This document shows positions 26,733 through 34,999 of a stretch of DNA of 58,647 nucleotides, one piece after another. Under the pieces are notes generated by a model. That model worked only from the letters and a program-made list of their open reading frames with translations. It searched no databases and was not told where the DNA came from. The DNA comes from Paraburkholderia terricola (GTDB taxonomy: Bacteria > Pseudomonadota > Gammaproteobacteria > Burkholderiales > Burkholderiaceae): positions 1 to 58,647 of the forward strand of contig NZ_FRAB01000042.1 in NCBI RefSeq assembly GCF_900142195.1. The letters are read 5' to 3'. Position 1 is the stretch's first letter. Each line of letters begins with the position of its first letter. Both the position numbers and the translations under genes were made by a program.

Positions 26733-27185
26733 TTACCAGTCCTCCCGCTTCCTGATGACAGCGGCGATTGGCGCCGCTCGCTTCCGTGTGACCGGCTTCG
26801 ATGAGCCTTGCTCGCCACCGCGCGCGGATGTGGCGGCGGGTTTCCGGCTGCCAGCCGTCTTTGCTGCGCCGGTAGTCGCTCGTTTTTTTGCCACGCTCTG
26901 CTTCGCCGCGACTGGCGGCTTCGCTGTCCGCGGACGTTCGGGGACGCGGCTTTCGAGATTCGCCGACGCCAGCGCCTGGTTCAGAACGATATCGACCTTC
27001 AGCACCTTCAAAACATGAAATAACCGATCCATGCTCGCGGCTTCGGGCTTCGCCTCGAACTGGGCGTAGGTCTGCTGAGTGACACCCAAATGGCTGGCCA
27101 TGCGCGCCTGCGTGAGTCCGGCGGCCTTGCGGAAGCCGACAAGAAGCGGCCGCAACTGGCGAGGGGTTTTGACGGGATAGTCCAC
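26733..27185 (-). CDS. hipB: HipB-like antitoxin with long basic tail
   Basis: This 150-aa protein has an XRE helix-turn-helix (LRPLLVGFRKAAGLTQARMASHLGVTQQTYAQFEAKPEAASMDRLFHVLKVLKVDIVL) matching HipB. The last 70 residues form an unusual Lys/Arg/Ala/Pro-rich tail (AAKQSVAKKRATTGAAKTAGSRKP), resembling a nonspecific DNA-binding extension. HipB neutralises HipA and represses the operon. It ends three bases before the hipA remnant. It looks intact while its partner is broken. Confidence 0.85.
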   Translation of the reverse strand: MDYPVKTPRQLRPLLVGFRKAAGLTQARMASHLGVTQQTYAQFEAKPEAASMDRLFHVLKVLKVDIVLNQALASANLESRVPERPRTAKPPVAAKQSVAKKRATTGAAKTAGSRKPAATSARGGEQGSSKPVTRKRAAPIAAVIRKREDW

Positions 27186-27238
27186 GGGCGACCTCGGGTA
27201 GTGCGAGGAAAGAGGCGGTCTGCAACGGTCGGAACAGT

Positions 27239-27298
27239 ATATCTCCTGTATCGGGCGAATACAAGTTTTGTACTGTAATTGGTAGATACAGGAGATAT
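27239..27298. promoter_or_regulatory. Inverted repeat, probable HipB operator
   Basis: ATATCTCCTGTATC (27239-27252) is repeated as its exact complement GATACAGGAGATAT (27285-27298), 32 bases apart, in front of hipB (start 27185). HipB represses its own operon through paired palindromic sites. The arms and spacing fit two bound dimers over the promoter. Confidence 0.65.
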
Positions 27299-27502
27299 CT
27301 TGTTGAGATAGCTTCGGCGGTTGGAGGATAGCCGCCGACTCACGAAGTAGAGGCGATGCCGACCCGCCGCGCAGTGGGCTCGAAATGGCAACTGCCAGCC
27401 CCGATCGCTTTGCGCCCCTTCCTATTCAACCCGCATCAAATATTTGCGAACGTCGCTCCCTTTTCGCCAGCGCGGAAACCTTACGTTCTTGCAACGAGGA
27501 CC

Positions 27503-28528
27503 ATGAAGGCGTTCGACGCATTTCAGACGTCGCCTACATTGAGAGAATCTCCGACCATGCGCGCCATCCGCTTTTTTCGCGGCAGTACAGCCGAGGCTTC
27601 CTCGACCAGGGACGCCAGCACACCACAGTCTCCCCAGACAGGTGGCAGGAAGGGCCTGTCTTTCCACTTTTCATTGCCGGGCCTGACGGGGCGCGGCGCG
27701 AAGTTGTCCGCATCTGCTGCGAAATCGTCGATGCCGCCTCGCGGTGTGCTCAAGCGCAAGCCGCTTCCCGAGAACGCGCTCGGCAAACTGATGCATGCCG
27801 AGCAGCCGACGAAACTCACCACCGAGTTTCTTCGTCGCGAGGAGCAGACGCATGCTCCCAAAAGCGTGACGTTCGCCGCTAAGGCGAGGGTCGTCGATGG
27901 AGCCGGCAAGCTTCGCAGGGTGGACTCCAAGCGGTTGGACACACACAAGGTGGTGGAGGAGCGATCGCCCGAATTGACACGCAGCAACACCGCGCGACGG
28001 CAGAGCGCGCAGCATGTCGCGCAAAATCTCTCCGAGCTCATCGAAAGCCATCCTGAGGGGACCTTCGACGCCACCATTCAGCAAGACCTCTTGCCTCATG
28101 AAGCGCTCGAAGGCGCGGACCTCGACCATCTCGATCACGCGGACGTGGTCCACGAATTGGGAGAGCTTCAGAGAAGGCAGAATCAGGGTCTGCTGCGCCA
28201 GATCGCCTTGAGTCTGAAGACACTCGCAGCCACGTCCGCCGATGAGGTGAGAGAAATCCTTCCCGCCATCGTGCGGAATACGCACGTGCACGAGGCGCAT
28301 GATCACGAAGCCGACGGAATCACCGAGGAAAAAGCATCTCCGGAAGAGACGATCCGGGCAGCGTTCGCCAGGCTCCCGGAGCGGCTGCGCGGAGAGGACG
28401 TGATCGAGATGTTCGAAAGCCTCGATGCGCCGCATTCTCGGCAGGTGATGGCCGCGCAGGCTCAGACTTACCTCGATACGATCGACGAGCGTCTTGCGGA
28501 ACTCAACGCGAAAGGCGTTCAACGGTAG
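27503..28528 (+). CDS. Hypothetical protein, possible secreted effector
   Basis: From the ATG at 27503 (GAGG upstream) the frame gives 341 aa; an earlier ATG at 27356 would give 390. The first 80 residues are rich in Ser, Thr, Gln and Pro and low in acidic residues (MKAFDAFQTSPTLRESPTMRAIRFF ...), as in type III secreted effectors. The rest is helical, rich in Glu/His/Leu (NLSELIESHPEGTFDATIQQ, LDHLDHADVVHELGEL). No known domain. It stands between hipB and an integrase remnant. Effector status is inference. Confidence 0.6.
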   Translation: MKAFDAFQTSPTLRESPTMRAIRFFRGSTAEASSTRDASTPQSPQTGGRKGLSFHFSLPGLTGRGAKLSASAAKSSMPPRGVLKRKPLPENALGKLMHAEQPTKLTTEFLRREEQTHAPKSVTFAAKARVVDGAGKLRRVDSKRLDTHKVVEERSPELTRSNTARRQSAQHVAQNLSELIESHPEGTFDATIQQDLLPHEALEGADLDHLDHADVVHELGELQRRQNQGLLRQIALSLKTLAATSADEVREILPAIVRNTHVHEAHDHEADGITEEKASPEETIRAAFARLPERLRGEDVIEMFESLDAPHSRQVMAAQAQTYLDTIDERLAELNAKGVQR

Positions 28529-28949
28529 CGCATGCGCGAGTTTCATGGCGTTCTCCCCGACGGACAACCGCCGTGACGAACCAGATGATAGTTACTGTTC
28601 AGAAACACAACAAAGACAAGTAAGCAATTGTTTTTATTTAATAGTTTTAGTTTGGGAGGTCCAAAAATTGCGTTTTTACCCGCAATTTACCCGCGCTGAA
28701 GGATTGTGAGTCCGCGCGAGCCGCGGCAATTACGAACACTATCGACGTCGACGAACCTGTCAGACTGACGAGGCGCTCGAGCAGTACACGCAGCGGCCAC
28801 GTTTGCAGCGGATGAGCATGCAGCCCATTTCGTCGAAAAGGCTTACGGGGAGGGCTTTCCGATGCGTGTTCAGTGGCGGTTCGATCGTTTCCGCGGGACT
28901 GTCGGGGCAGCGGAGTCTTCGTTATGGGCGCTCTACAACAGTGTTAACC
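28529..28949. other. AT-rich non-coding stretch with att-like repeats
   Basis: It contains an AT-rich patch (28600-28690), unlike the surrounding DNA. AAATTGCG (28665-28672) and CGCAATTT (28681-28688) form a perfect inverted repeat with an 8-base spacer, and TTTACCCGC occurs twice (28675-28683 and 28686-28694). Such repeats near a decayed integrase could be an old attachment site. No tRNA gene is seen here. Confidence 0.45.
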
Positions 28950-29514
28950 TGCGCTGCCCGACGGCGAAACATCCGCATCCATGAAGGCCCTGAAGGCCCT
29001 GAAGGCTCAGGACGGTCTCCCGGCACGCGCACTCGCGCTGCTGATTCCCACTGCGGGCAGAACGAATGAGGTAACCGGTGCAGTGCGCGGCGAATTCGAC
29101 CTTGACGGGGCCACGTGGACGATTCCCGCAGAACGGATGAAGGCCGAACGTCCGCACCGGATTCTACTGTCCGCATCGGCCCTCTCGCTCATGCGCACGC
29201 TGCTTGATGAGGCTGACAGCGATCTGGTCTTTCCGGGCGCGAAGAAAGGCAAATCACTGTCCAACATGGCAGTGCTCGGCGTGCTTCGCGCATGAAACGA
29301 AACGACCTCACGGTGCATGGCTTTCGTTCGATCTTCCGCGACCGGGGGGGCGGAATGTACGACGTCCCCAAACGAAATAGCCGAGATGACGCTCGCTCAT
29401 GCCGTGGATGACAAAAGTCGAGGCCGCGTATCGTCGGGGGACATGTTCCGGCGACGCAGACAGATGATGTGCGACTGGGCGCTGTACTGCGCGAGAAAGG
29501 CAAAAGCGGCCTGA
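28950..29514 (+). pseudogene. P4-type phage integrase remnant
   Basis: MKALKALKAQDGLPARALALLIPTAGRTNEVTGAVRGEFDLDGATWTIPAERMKAERPHR is the catalytic core of a tyrosine recombinase with the active-site Arg (GRTNEV). The frame breaks after VLGVLRA; LTVHGFRSIFRD (HxxR motif) is one frame away; then NEIAEMTLAHAVDDK and FRRRRQMMCDWALYCA appear in the first frame again, with more small indels. A run of seven G at 29344-29350 marks one frameshift. It is clearly a decayed fragment of an integrase. Confidence 0.85.
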
Positions 29515-29794
29515 TGTTGTGTAGGCTCTCCGCTCGGATGGCGCGAAACGGTGCGGCAGGGTGCACAGGCCGTGCGTTCGCTTGCGGCTGGATTTCATCT
29601 GCATAGGCCCGATAGTTGCATCCCTACGAATCGCAAGGTCCTGCTCCCTGCCAGCATTGTGAGAGCAAGGTTTAACCGGTCGTCACTGGGTGCGGGAACC
29701 GCAGGGAATTCTGGGTACATCGTCTTCGGGCGATCAGTCCGGATTCCAGCAATTTTATTCCGCACAGCGCATTTGCGATGCCGTCAGCAAGAAG
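29515..29794. other. Non-coding spacer beside IS element
   Basis: No plausible gene, RNA or repeat is visible between the integrase remnant and the IS630-family element. Confidence 0.4.
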
Positions 29795-30922
29795 CTAGAT
29801 TGGTGGCATCTGGGGTGATCCGAGTCTAGTCAGGAGGACCTGGTGTTCCGTCCCAGAAATAACTTTGCATAGCCGGGCCACTTTCTGGAGAATGGAATCG
29901 GCTGTCGCGGTCCATACGAACGGACGCTTGTGCTGGTTGTACTGCTCGGTATAACGCTCGATGCTGGCGATGAGCTGGCGCACGTTTCTGAATGACCCGC
30001 GACGGATCGCCTGCTCCGTAATCAGGCCAAACCAGCGTTCAACCTGATCCAGCCAGCTGGAGTAGGTCGGCGTGAAGTGCATGTGGTAGCGCGTATGCCT
30101 TGCGAGCCACGCCCTGACCCTCGGATGCTTGTGTGTCGCGTAGTTGTCGACGACCAGATGCACGTCGAGATCGGCCGGCACCGCCTGGTCAATATGCCTG
30201 AGGAACGCCAGGAATTCCTGATGCCGGTGGCGTGGCTTGCATTGAGCAATGACTTCGCCCGTTGCTGCATTGAGCGCAGCGAACAGGGTTGTAGTGCCAT
30301 GCCGGACGTAATCATGCGTCACCCCTTCGAGATAGCCCAGCCCCATCGGCAGCATCGGCTGCGTGCGCTCCAGCGCCTGACACTGGCTCTTCTCGTCGAC
30401 GCACAGCACCAGGGCGTTGGTGGGCGGGCTCAGGTACAGCCCGACAATATCGCGCACCTTCTCGACGAAGAATGAATCGGTAGACAGCTTGAAGCTCTTT
30501 GAACGATGGGGCTGTATACCGAACAGCGACAGATAGCGGGCAACCGAACTCTTCGAAATCCCTGTCTGCGCGGCCGCAGAACGCACGCTCCAGTGCGTTG
30601 CCCCGTCCGGCTTCTCGTGCAACACCCTGGCCAGTAATTCCGCGACCGCCTCGTCGTCATGTGTGCGCGGTCGGCCTGGGCGAGCTTCATCATGCAGACC
30701 CGCAAGCCCCTGAGCGACAAACCGCTTCTTCCAGTGCGTGATCGCCGGTGGCGTCACTTCGCACTGCATCGCAATTTCCTTGGACGTGCAACCGTCAGCG
30801 GCCATCAGGACAATCTTTGCCCGACGGACCAGAGAATGAGGCAACGAACGCGAGCGACTCATGGACAGCAACTGTTCTCGCTCCAGTTCCGACACGACAA
30901 CCTCGATCCCCTTGCGTCCCAT
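29795..30922 (-). CDS. IS630-family transposase
   Basis: This frame gives 375 aa with an N-terminal helix-turn-helix region (TSKEIAMQCEVTPPAITHWKKRFVAQG) and a DDE catalytic core (VLCVDEKSQCQALERTQP, VHLVVDNYATHKHP, and WLDQVERWFGLITEQA carrying the Glu). IS630 proteins usually end near the terminal repeat. Here the frame reads through the left repeat into flanking DNA for about 15 codons, because the TAG that the target-site TA would create (GTEH-stop) is CAG. The enzyme may still work. Confidence 0.92.
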   Translation of the reverse strand: MGRKGIEVVVSELEREQLLSMSRSRSLPHSLVRRAKIVLMAADGCTSKEIAMQCEVTPPAITHWKKRFVAQGLAGLHDEARPGRPRTHDDEAVAELLARVLHEKPDGATHWSVRSAAAQTGISKSSVARYLSLFGIQPHRSKSFKLSTDSFFVEKVRDIVGLYLSPPTNALVLCVDEKSQCQALERTQPMLPMGLGYLEGVTHDYVRHGTTTLFAALNAATGEVIAQCKPRHRHQEFLAFLRHIDQAVPADLDVHLVVDNYATHKHPRVRAWLARHTRYHMHFTPTYSSWLDQVERWFGLITEQAIRRGSFRNVRQLIASIERYTEQYNQHKRPFVWTATADSILQKVARLCKVISGTEHQVLLTRLGSPQMPPI

Positions 30923-30998
30923 GATCGCCTCCTGTCCATTACGACTCGATCATAGAACAATCCAAATTTACGTAAAGTTATTTCTGGGACGGAACACT
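29842..30998. mobile_element. IS630-family insertion sequence, complete
   Basis: A perfect 23-bp terminal inverted repeat begins TGTTCCGTCCCAGAAATAAC at 29844-29866 (left) and is repeated as its complement at 30974-30996 (right). The element carries one transposase gene. IS630 elements insert at TA and duplicate it. The right flank shows CTAG, but at the left end the TA has become TG, so the duplication is damaged or the left flank was replaced. Confidence 0.9.
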
Positions 30999-31002
30999 AG
31001 CG

Positions 31003-31230
31003 ATGGCTGAACAGATTGTTGAGCGCGCGGGCGCGAACGCGCGCCTGATTCGCCTTCGCGAGGTGCGTACCCGCGTTGGTCTCGGTGCGAGCACGGTCTA
31101 CCGCTATCTGGCAACAGGGAAATTCCCACGGCCGGTCGAGATTGGTGGCGGCAGGGTGGCGTGGCTTGAAAGCGAGATTGATGCGTGGATTGCCAGTCGC
31201 CTGGAAGCCGAACGGCGCGAGGCGGGATAA
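31003..31230 (+). CDS. AlpA-family DNA-binding regulator
   Basis: This 75-aa protein matches AlpA-type phage/island regulators: LIRLREVRTRVGLGASTVYRYLATGKFPRPVEIGGGRVAWLESEIDAWIASRLEAER is a winged helix-turn-helix. AlpA activates excision of P4-like islands. It starts seven bases after the right repeat of the IS630 element, so its native promoter has been cut off by the insertion and it may be silent or driven from the IS. Confidence 0.88.
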   Translation: MAEQIVERAGANARLIRLREVRTRVGLGASTVYRYLATGKFPRPVEIGGGRVAWLESEIDAWIASRLEAERREAG

Positions 31231-31306
31231 TGCGGTTCATTCTGTCACTGCGATACGACCTTATTACCGGGCGCCACGTTGTACCCATGCTTCGCAGCGC
31301 TAGTGC

Positions 31307-31990
31307 GGTGTTCCGTTCTGACGGGAACTTGAGCGGCTGTTGGCGCGAGTGACCTTCTGCAGGATATCGCGAGCGCTCCTGGTCCAGATGGACGGCTTGG
31401 GGTTGATGTCGCGATGTGCAACGTACCCATCGACGGCGGCGACAGTTCGGGCATGCTGGTGAACAAACCTCAGCACAACCGCTCGGCGGTAACCTCGCGG
31501 AAGAACCGCTCGACCATGTTCGGGCACGACGCCGAAGTCGCCGTGAAGTGCATGTTGACGCGCGCATGCCTGCGCAGCCACTCCTGAACGGCCGGCTGCT
31601 TGTGCGTGGCCTAGTTGTCGGCGATCACACGCGGCGTCCTGTCGTTGGCGTTTGGGGATCGATCTGGCGAAGGAATTTCAGCTACTTGATGTGGGTATGG
31701 TGCTGCGGCACTGGCCGATGACCTGGCCGTCCGGCACATTGAGCGTGGCAAAACAGCGTAGTCGTGCCAATACCCTTGTTGTCGGGGGCATGCTCGGGCG
31801 GAGACATACAAAGGCCCACGATGTCTTCGAGTTTCTCGGCGAACTTCGGGTTGCGCGAGACTTTGAAGCGTCGCTAGACGTGCGGCTTTAGGCCGTGGCC
31901 GTGCCAATGCCGCATGACGGTGCTGACGCTATCGCCCGACCCGGCGCTCACCTGCGCGTGCCCCAGTGCTTGACCGTTTGGGCGATCTTT
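31307..31990 (-). pseudogene. Decayed IS630-family transposase
   Basis: Read leftward, pieces of an IS630 transposase appear in several frames with stops: KVSRNPKFAEKLEDIVGLYMSPPEHAPDNKG, RRVIADN-stop-ATHKQPAVQEWLRRHARVNMHF, then MVERFFREVTAERLC-stop. A GTGTTCCGTTCTG end at 31308 resembles the terminal repeat of the IS630 element at 58300. The copy is broken by in-frame stops and frameshifts and cannot make transposase. The far end of the element (near 31990) is uncertain. Confidence 0.75.
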
Positions 31991-32399
31991 GAGCATTGCT
32001 GTGGCAAGTCATAGAGAGGTCTTCCTGCCACAACCTTCCGCGAACTATGCCGGCCTTTCGACAGCGGGTTCCGCATGTTTGCGACTTAATGGCAGGATAG
32101 TGCACGCTGCCTGACGGTGGCCCCGTCGATCCGGTGACCGGCGGTCACCAGAACTGTCGGTACTCCTGCTGCATATCCGTGCTGATTCCGATATGGCACG
32201 CCCTGTCTTTTTTCGCAGTTGATATTTCGTCTGAGAAAACCGAAAAAAGATACGTGGCTGAAGCCCGATGACTTTGCCGCGATTAACGGTCACGATTGAC
32301 CGGTGGTGAAGACTCCAGGTGCCTTCCGTGCGCGTCTGACGGCGGGGAAGGGGCGCAGCCGGAACGGTACAGGCATGCGCATTTGAGGCAGGGAACATC
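31991..32399. other. Non-coding stretch left of the quorum-sensing locus
   Basis: About 400 bases with no credible gene. It lies between the decayed IS and the hypothetical gene at 32400 and may hold that gene's promoter. Local composition is less GC-rich (for example 32200-32260). Confidence 0.4.
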
Positions 32400-32966
32400 A
32401 TGAAAGAACTCGATGCATGGCCAGTCACTGGCATGGAGCACGCCCCTCCGATGCTACCGGCAAGCGCTACTCCCGATCAGCGTTTGCAGCGGGCAGAAGC
32501 CGAAGTCCGTCGGCTAACCAGATGCATGGAGATGAAGGACCGGCAGCTCTGCCAGTTGCGCAAGGCGCTTGCGCATTCGGCGACCGTTCACTACTCATTT
32601 GAAGATCGTCTGCAGCGTGAACTCGATGCCCTGCGGATCATGATACCCGTGAACGGGTTCCAGGAGCATTGTGGCAAGTTTGCTAGCGACCAGCCAGAGG
32701 AAGGCATCGTCGTGAAACTGCCCTACGTGACGTCGATACTGTCCGTTCTGTTCGATGCGATGTGTACGTTCTGGGCGGACGGCGATCACGATCATCCTCC
32801 GAAGTCTGCGACCGTCGCGCACGCGATCGACGATCGCCTGGGCTTGAGTTCACAGCAGAATGGAGAGGCTTCGCGCAGCGGGCAGGCCTACGCATCGGCG
32901 ATCAGGCCGGACTGGATGAAGGAGGCCGACAACCGGCACCATTGCCGGCCTGCAGGCATGCGCTAA
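32400..32966 (+). CDS. Hypothetical protein with N-terminal coiled coil
   Basis: This 188-aa protein has a predicted coiled coil (residues 26-65: DQRLQRAEAEVRRLTRCMEMKDRQLCQLRKAL) followed by a soluble part (LPYVTSILSVLFDAMCTFWADGDHDHPPKSATVAHAIDDRLGL). I do not recognise the family. The ATG at 32400 follows GGCAGGGAAC. Its stop is only two bases from the stop of luxI on the other strand, so the two genes are tightly convergent and transcription of one could interfere with the other. Confidence 0.6.
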   Translation: MKELDAWPVTGMEHAPPMLPASATPDQRLQRAEAEVRRLTRCMEMKDRQLCQLRKALAHSATVHYSFEDRLQRELDALRIMIPVNGFQEHCGKFASDQPEEGIVVKLPYVTSILSVLFDAMCTFWADGDHDHPPKSATVAHAIDDRLGLSSQQNGEASRSGQAYASAIRPDWMKEADNRHHCRPAGMR

Positions 32967-32968
32967 TG

Positions 32969-33733
32969 TCAGGGGCCAGTCGTCCAGACTGTCGCTTGTG
33001 TGTGTACCGTACTGTTGTCGCAAACTGCGAGGGGCACGTCGCCATGAGGGCGCACAGAGGGCGCATTCGCTTCAGTCGGAGGCGAATGAGCCGGCATGCC
33101 AGGTCCGAGGAGCTGGTGCTGTCCGACGCGGGTGATCGAATTCAGCAGCGTGACAGGATCGCACTGGAGTTTGTGGAACGTGGTAGGGGCTAGATCGATT
33201 GAGCACGCAACGATATTCGTGCAGCCCGGCGCCGTGCCAACGCCGATATCGAGCAGATCGAGCCCGAAGCGTCGGTACAGGCGCGCAACGGAGCGGGAGA
33301 CCACGCCGATCACGCGTGTCGCGCCCAACGAGAGGGCGAGCGCCATTGCGTAAGGGAACAACGACATGCCCGACATTGAGCCAGTTCGATGGTCCGGCAG
33401 TCCAGATCCTGCGAACCGCGACATCTCCCATATCGAAGGTGATGACGGCAAGGAATCTGGCCTTGCAAGTTCCTGAAAGACGTCACGGAGCAGATAGGGT
33501 CCTGTAGTGGGCATGAGCCGCGCACATCCGCACAACTCTTCGTCTGCGGACAGCGCGGCCAGGTGGACCGTAGCGCCTCCGTCGAATTCATCCCACTCGC
33601 CCGTCGCATCGTGTGACACGCCGGGTATTTCCCAGTGCAGGCGCTGGACAAATACCCTGTGACGGAAGACTCCGAGATGGTGACGGATATCTGATGGCAG
33701 GTCATCAAGCCGGCCGGCAACGATGTATGACAT
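32969..33733 (-). CDS. luxI: LuxI-family acyl-homoserine lactone synthase
   Basis: This 254-aa protein has the conserved LuxI core: FRHRVFVQRLHWEIP (Arg, Phe, Trp), EWDEFD (Asp, Asp), GCARLMPTTGPYLLRDVF and PSIWEMSRFA (Glu, Arg), then LGATRVIGVVSRSVARLYRRFGL. It makes acyl-homoserine lactones from S-adenosylmethionine and acyl-ACP. It is about 40-50 aa longer than usual, with a disordered C-terminal tail after LNSITRVGQHQLL. It lies downstream of luxR on the same strand, next to a biosynthetic operon that supplies an obvious target. Confidence 0.9.
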   Translation of the reverse strand: MSYIVAGRLDDLPSDIRHHLGVFRHRVFVQRLHWEIPGVSHDATGEWDEFDGGATVHLAALSADEELCGCARLMPTTGPYLLRDVFQELARPDSLPSSPSIWEMSRFAGSGLPDHRTGSMSGMSLFPYAMALALSLGATRVIGVVSRSVARLYRRFGLDLLDIGVGTAPGCTNIVACSIDLAPTTFHKLQCDPVTLLNSITRVGQHQLLGPGMPAHSPPTEANAPSVRPHGDVPLAVCDNSTVHTQATVWTTGP

Positions 33734-33763
33734 GGGCTCCTCCTCGTGTTAGCCGTTGACGTG

Positions 33764-33776
33764 ACGCTATCAGCGT
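33764..33776. promoter_or_regulatory. Short inverted repeat upstream of luxI
   Basis: ACGCT-ATC-AGCGT lies 31-43 bases upstream of the luxI start, about where LuxR-family activators bind. It does not match the CTG-N10-CAG core of classical lux boxes, so it is only a candidate. GCACGC-GA-GCGTGC at 33820-33833 is a second perfect inverted repeat. Confidence 0.3.
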
Positions 33777-33895
33777 GTCTCTGGCCCAGAAACTCGGAGC
33801 TTTGGGAGGGTGTCGGCGCGCACGCGAGCGTGCACTGGCCCAGGCCGCTTACGGCGACGGGCAGGGCATGCGGTGGAATTGCGGGAAAAGCGGAG

Positions 33896-34690
33896 TCAGG
33901 GTTTGATGATGCCCTGTACGGTCGCGTGGACTGCGGCGGCCGTCCTGCTGCGGATGTTGAGCGCCTCCATCGCTTCTTCGATGTGGTAGTCAACGGTATA
34001 GCGCGAGCGCCCGAGGATCTCGCCAATCTCGGCCGAGGTTTTCCCCCGGGCGACCCAGGTCAGGCATTCGAGCTGACGCGGTGTCAGCAGGTGGGCCGCC
34101 CTTTTCGGGGACATTTGAGCGAGGCGATGCAGTTCGAAGTGAAACTGCGCGCTGATCAGGTATGCCAGCCGGGAGTTGATTGCGTCGTTGACGGAGCGCA
34201 ACGGGCCGGACAGGTTGAACAGCAGGATACTGCCATCGGACTGGTGGACCGGGATACTGAGTCCCGCGCGCAATCCGGCCTCTCCTGCTTCGTCGAGTAG
34301 ACGACGCTCGGCTTTGCTCAAGCCGATGATGTCATGCCACCGGTAGGGAGCCGACTGGAGGAACGCAGCCCGATGAACGGGGTCGCTGGACGCATAATCC
34401 CGACGCTGGTAGTGCCGCACCCACTCCTGCGGATAGTGGGAGCCGATCATCTCGAGCGCCGTTCGCCGGGTGCAGGTCGAACGGCTCCGGGTAACGCGGC
34501 TGATCACGTAATGCGGGAAGCCGAGTTTCCCGGCCGCATGGCCGAAAGATTCGACGAGGGAAGGGATATCGGCGGCACATGCAAGACGCATCACCGGTGC
34601 CGGTGCGCCGGTTTGCAGACGATTAGATATGAGTGATGGCCTGTGCTGACGCTCGTTCAGACGGCGTCCAGAGACATGTTTCATGTTCAC
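33896..34690 (-). CDS. luxR: LuxR-family quorum-sensing regulator
   Basis: This 264-aa protein has an autoinducer-binding domain with the conserved WVRHYQRRDYASSDPVH segment (Trp, Tyr, Asp, Pro) and a later Trp (YRWHDI), plus a C-terminal LuxR helix-turn-helix (LTPRQLECLTWVARGKTSAEIGEILGRSRYTVDYHIEEAMEAL). It should bind the signal made by the adjacent LuxI. It starts at 34690 (or 34684), with GGGG upstream. It is co-directional with luxI (162 bases ahead of it) and with the biosynthetic operon that ends 310 bases upstream. Confidence 0.92.
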   Translation of the reverse strand: MNMKHVSGRRLNERQHRPSLISNRLQTGAPAPVMRLACAADIPSLVESFGHAAGKLGFPHYVISRVTRSRSTCTRRTALEMIGSHYPQEWVRHYQRRDYASSDPVHRAAFLQSAPYRWHDIIGLSKAERRLLDEAGEAGLRAGLSIPVHQSDGSILLFNLSGPLRSVNDAINSRLAYLISAQFHFELHRLAQMSPKRAAHLLTPRQLECLTWVARGKTSAEIGEILGRSRYTVDYHIEEAMEALNIRSRTAAAVHATVQGIIKP

Positions 34691-34999
34691 TACCCCGCCG
34701 CTGCCCCAACAGAGTCAGGAACTCCAGGTGCCGCATGAGAACGAGGCCCGCGCGCAACGACGGTGCGATTCATGCGACACGCGTTTCAGGAGTGAGGGGC
34801 CAATCAGAGTCGCGCATACGATTGCCGCAGATTGCGACACCGGTGATGGCCAACTGGACGCGTACTATGCACGGGCCCGAATGCATTTAAACATTTATTA
34901 TAGTGTGCCGATTACCGCCCGACGATTCATATAAGGGATAGAAACATACCCACTGCATGGGGTTGGGGCAAGCGGACGAGACGGGGCTGAGTCGGCCGG
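34691..34999. other. luxR promoter region
   Basis: This 309-base gap contains an AT-rich segment. On the minus strand a perfect TATAAT lies at 34902-34897 without a good -35 partner; if used, the luxR leader would be about 200 bases. No gene is seen. Confidence 0.4.

Noticed and set aside
26563..27264. A 233-aa frame overlapping hipB and hipA start
   Set aside because: It overlaps the recognisable HipB protein in another frame and resembles no family.
34633..34934. Small plus-strand genes in the luxR upstream region
   Set aside because: No recognisable protein and no ribosome site; the region fits a promoter.
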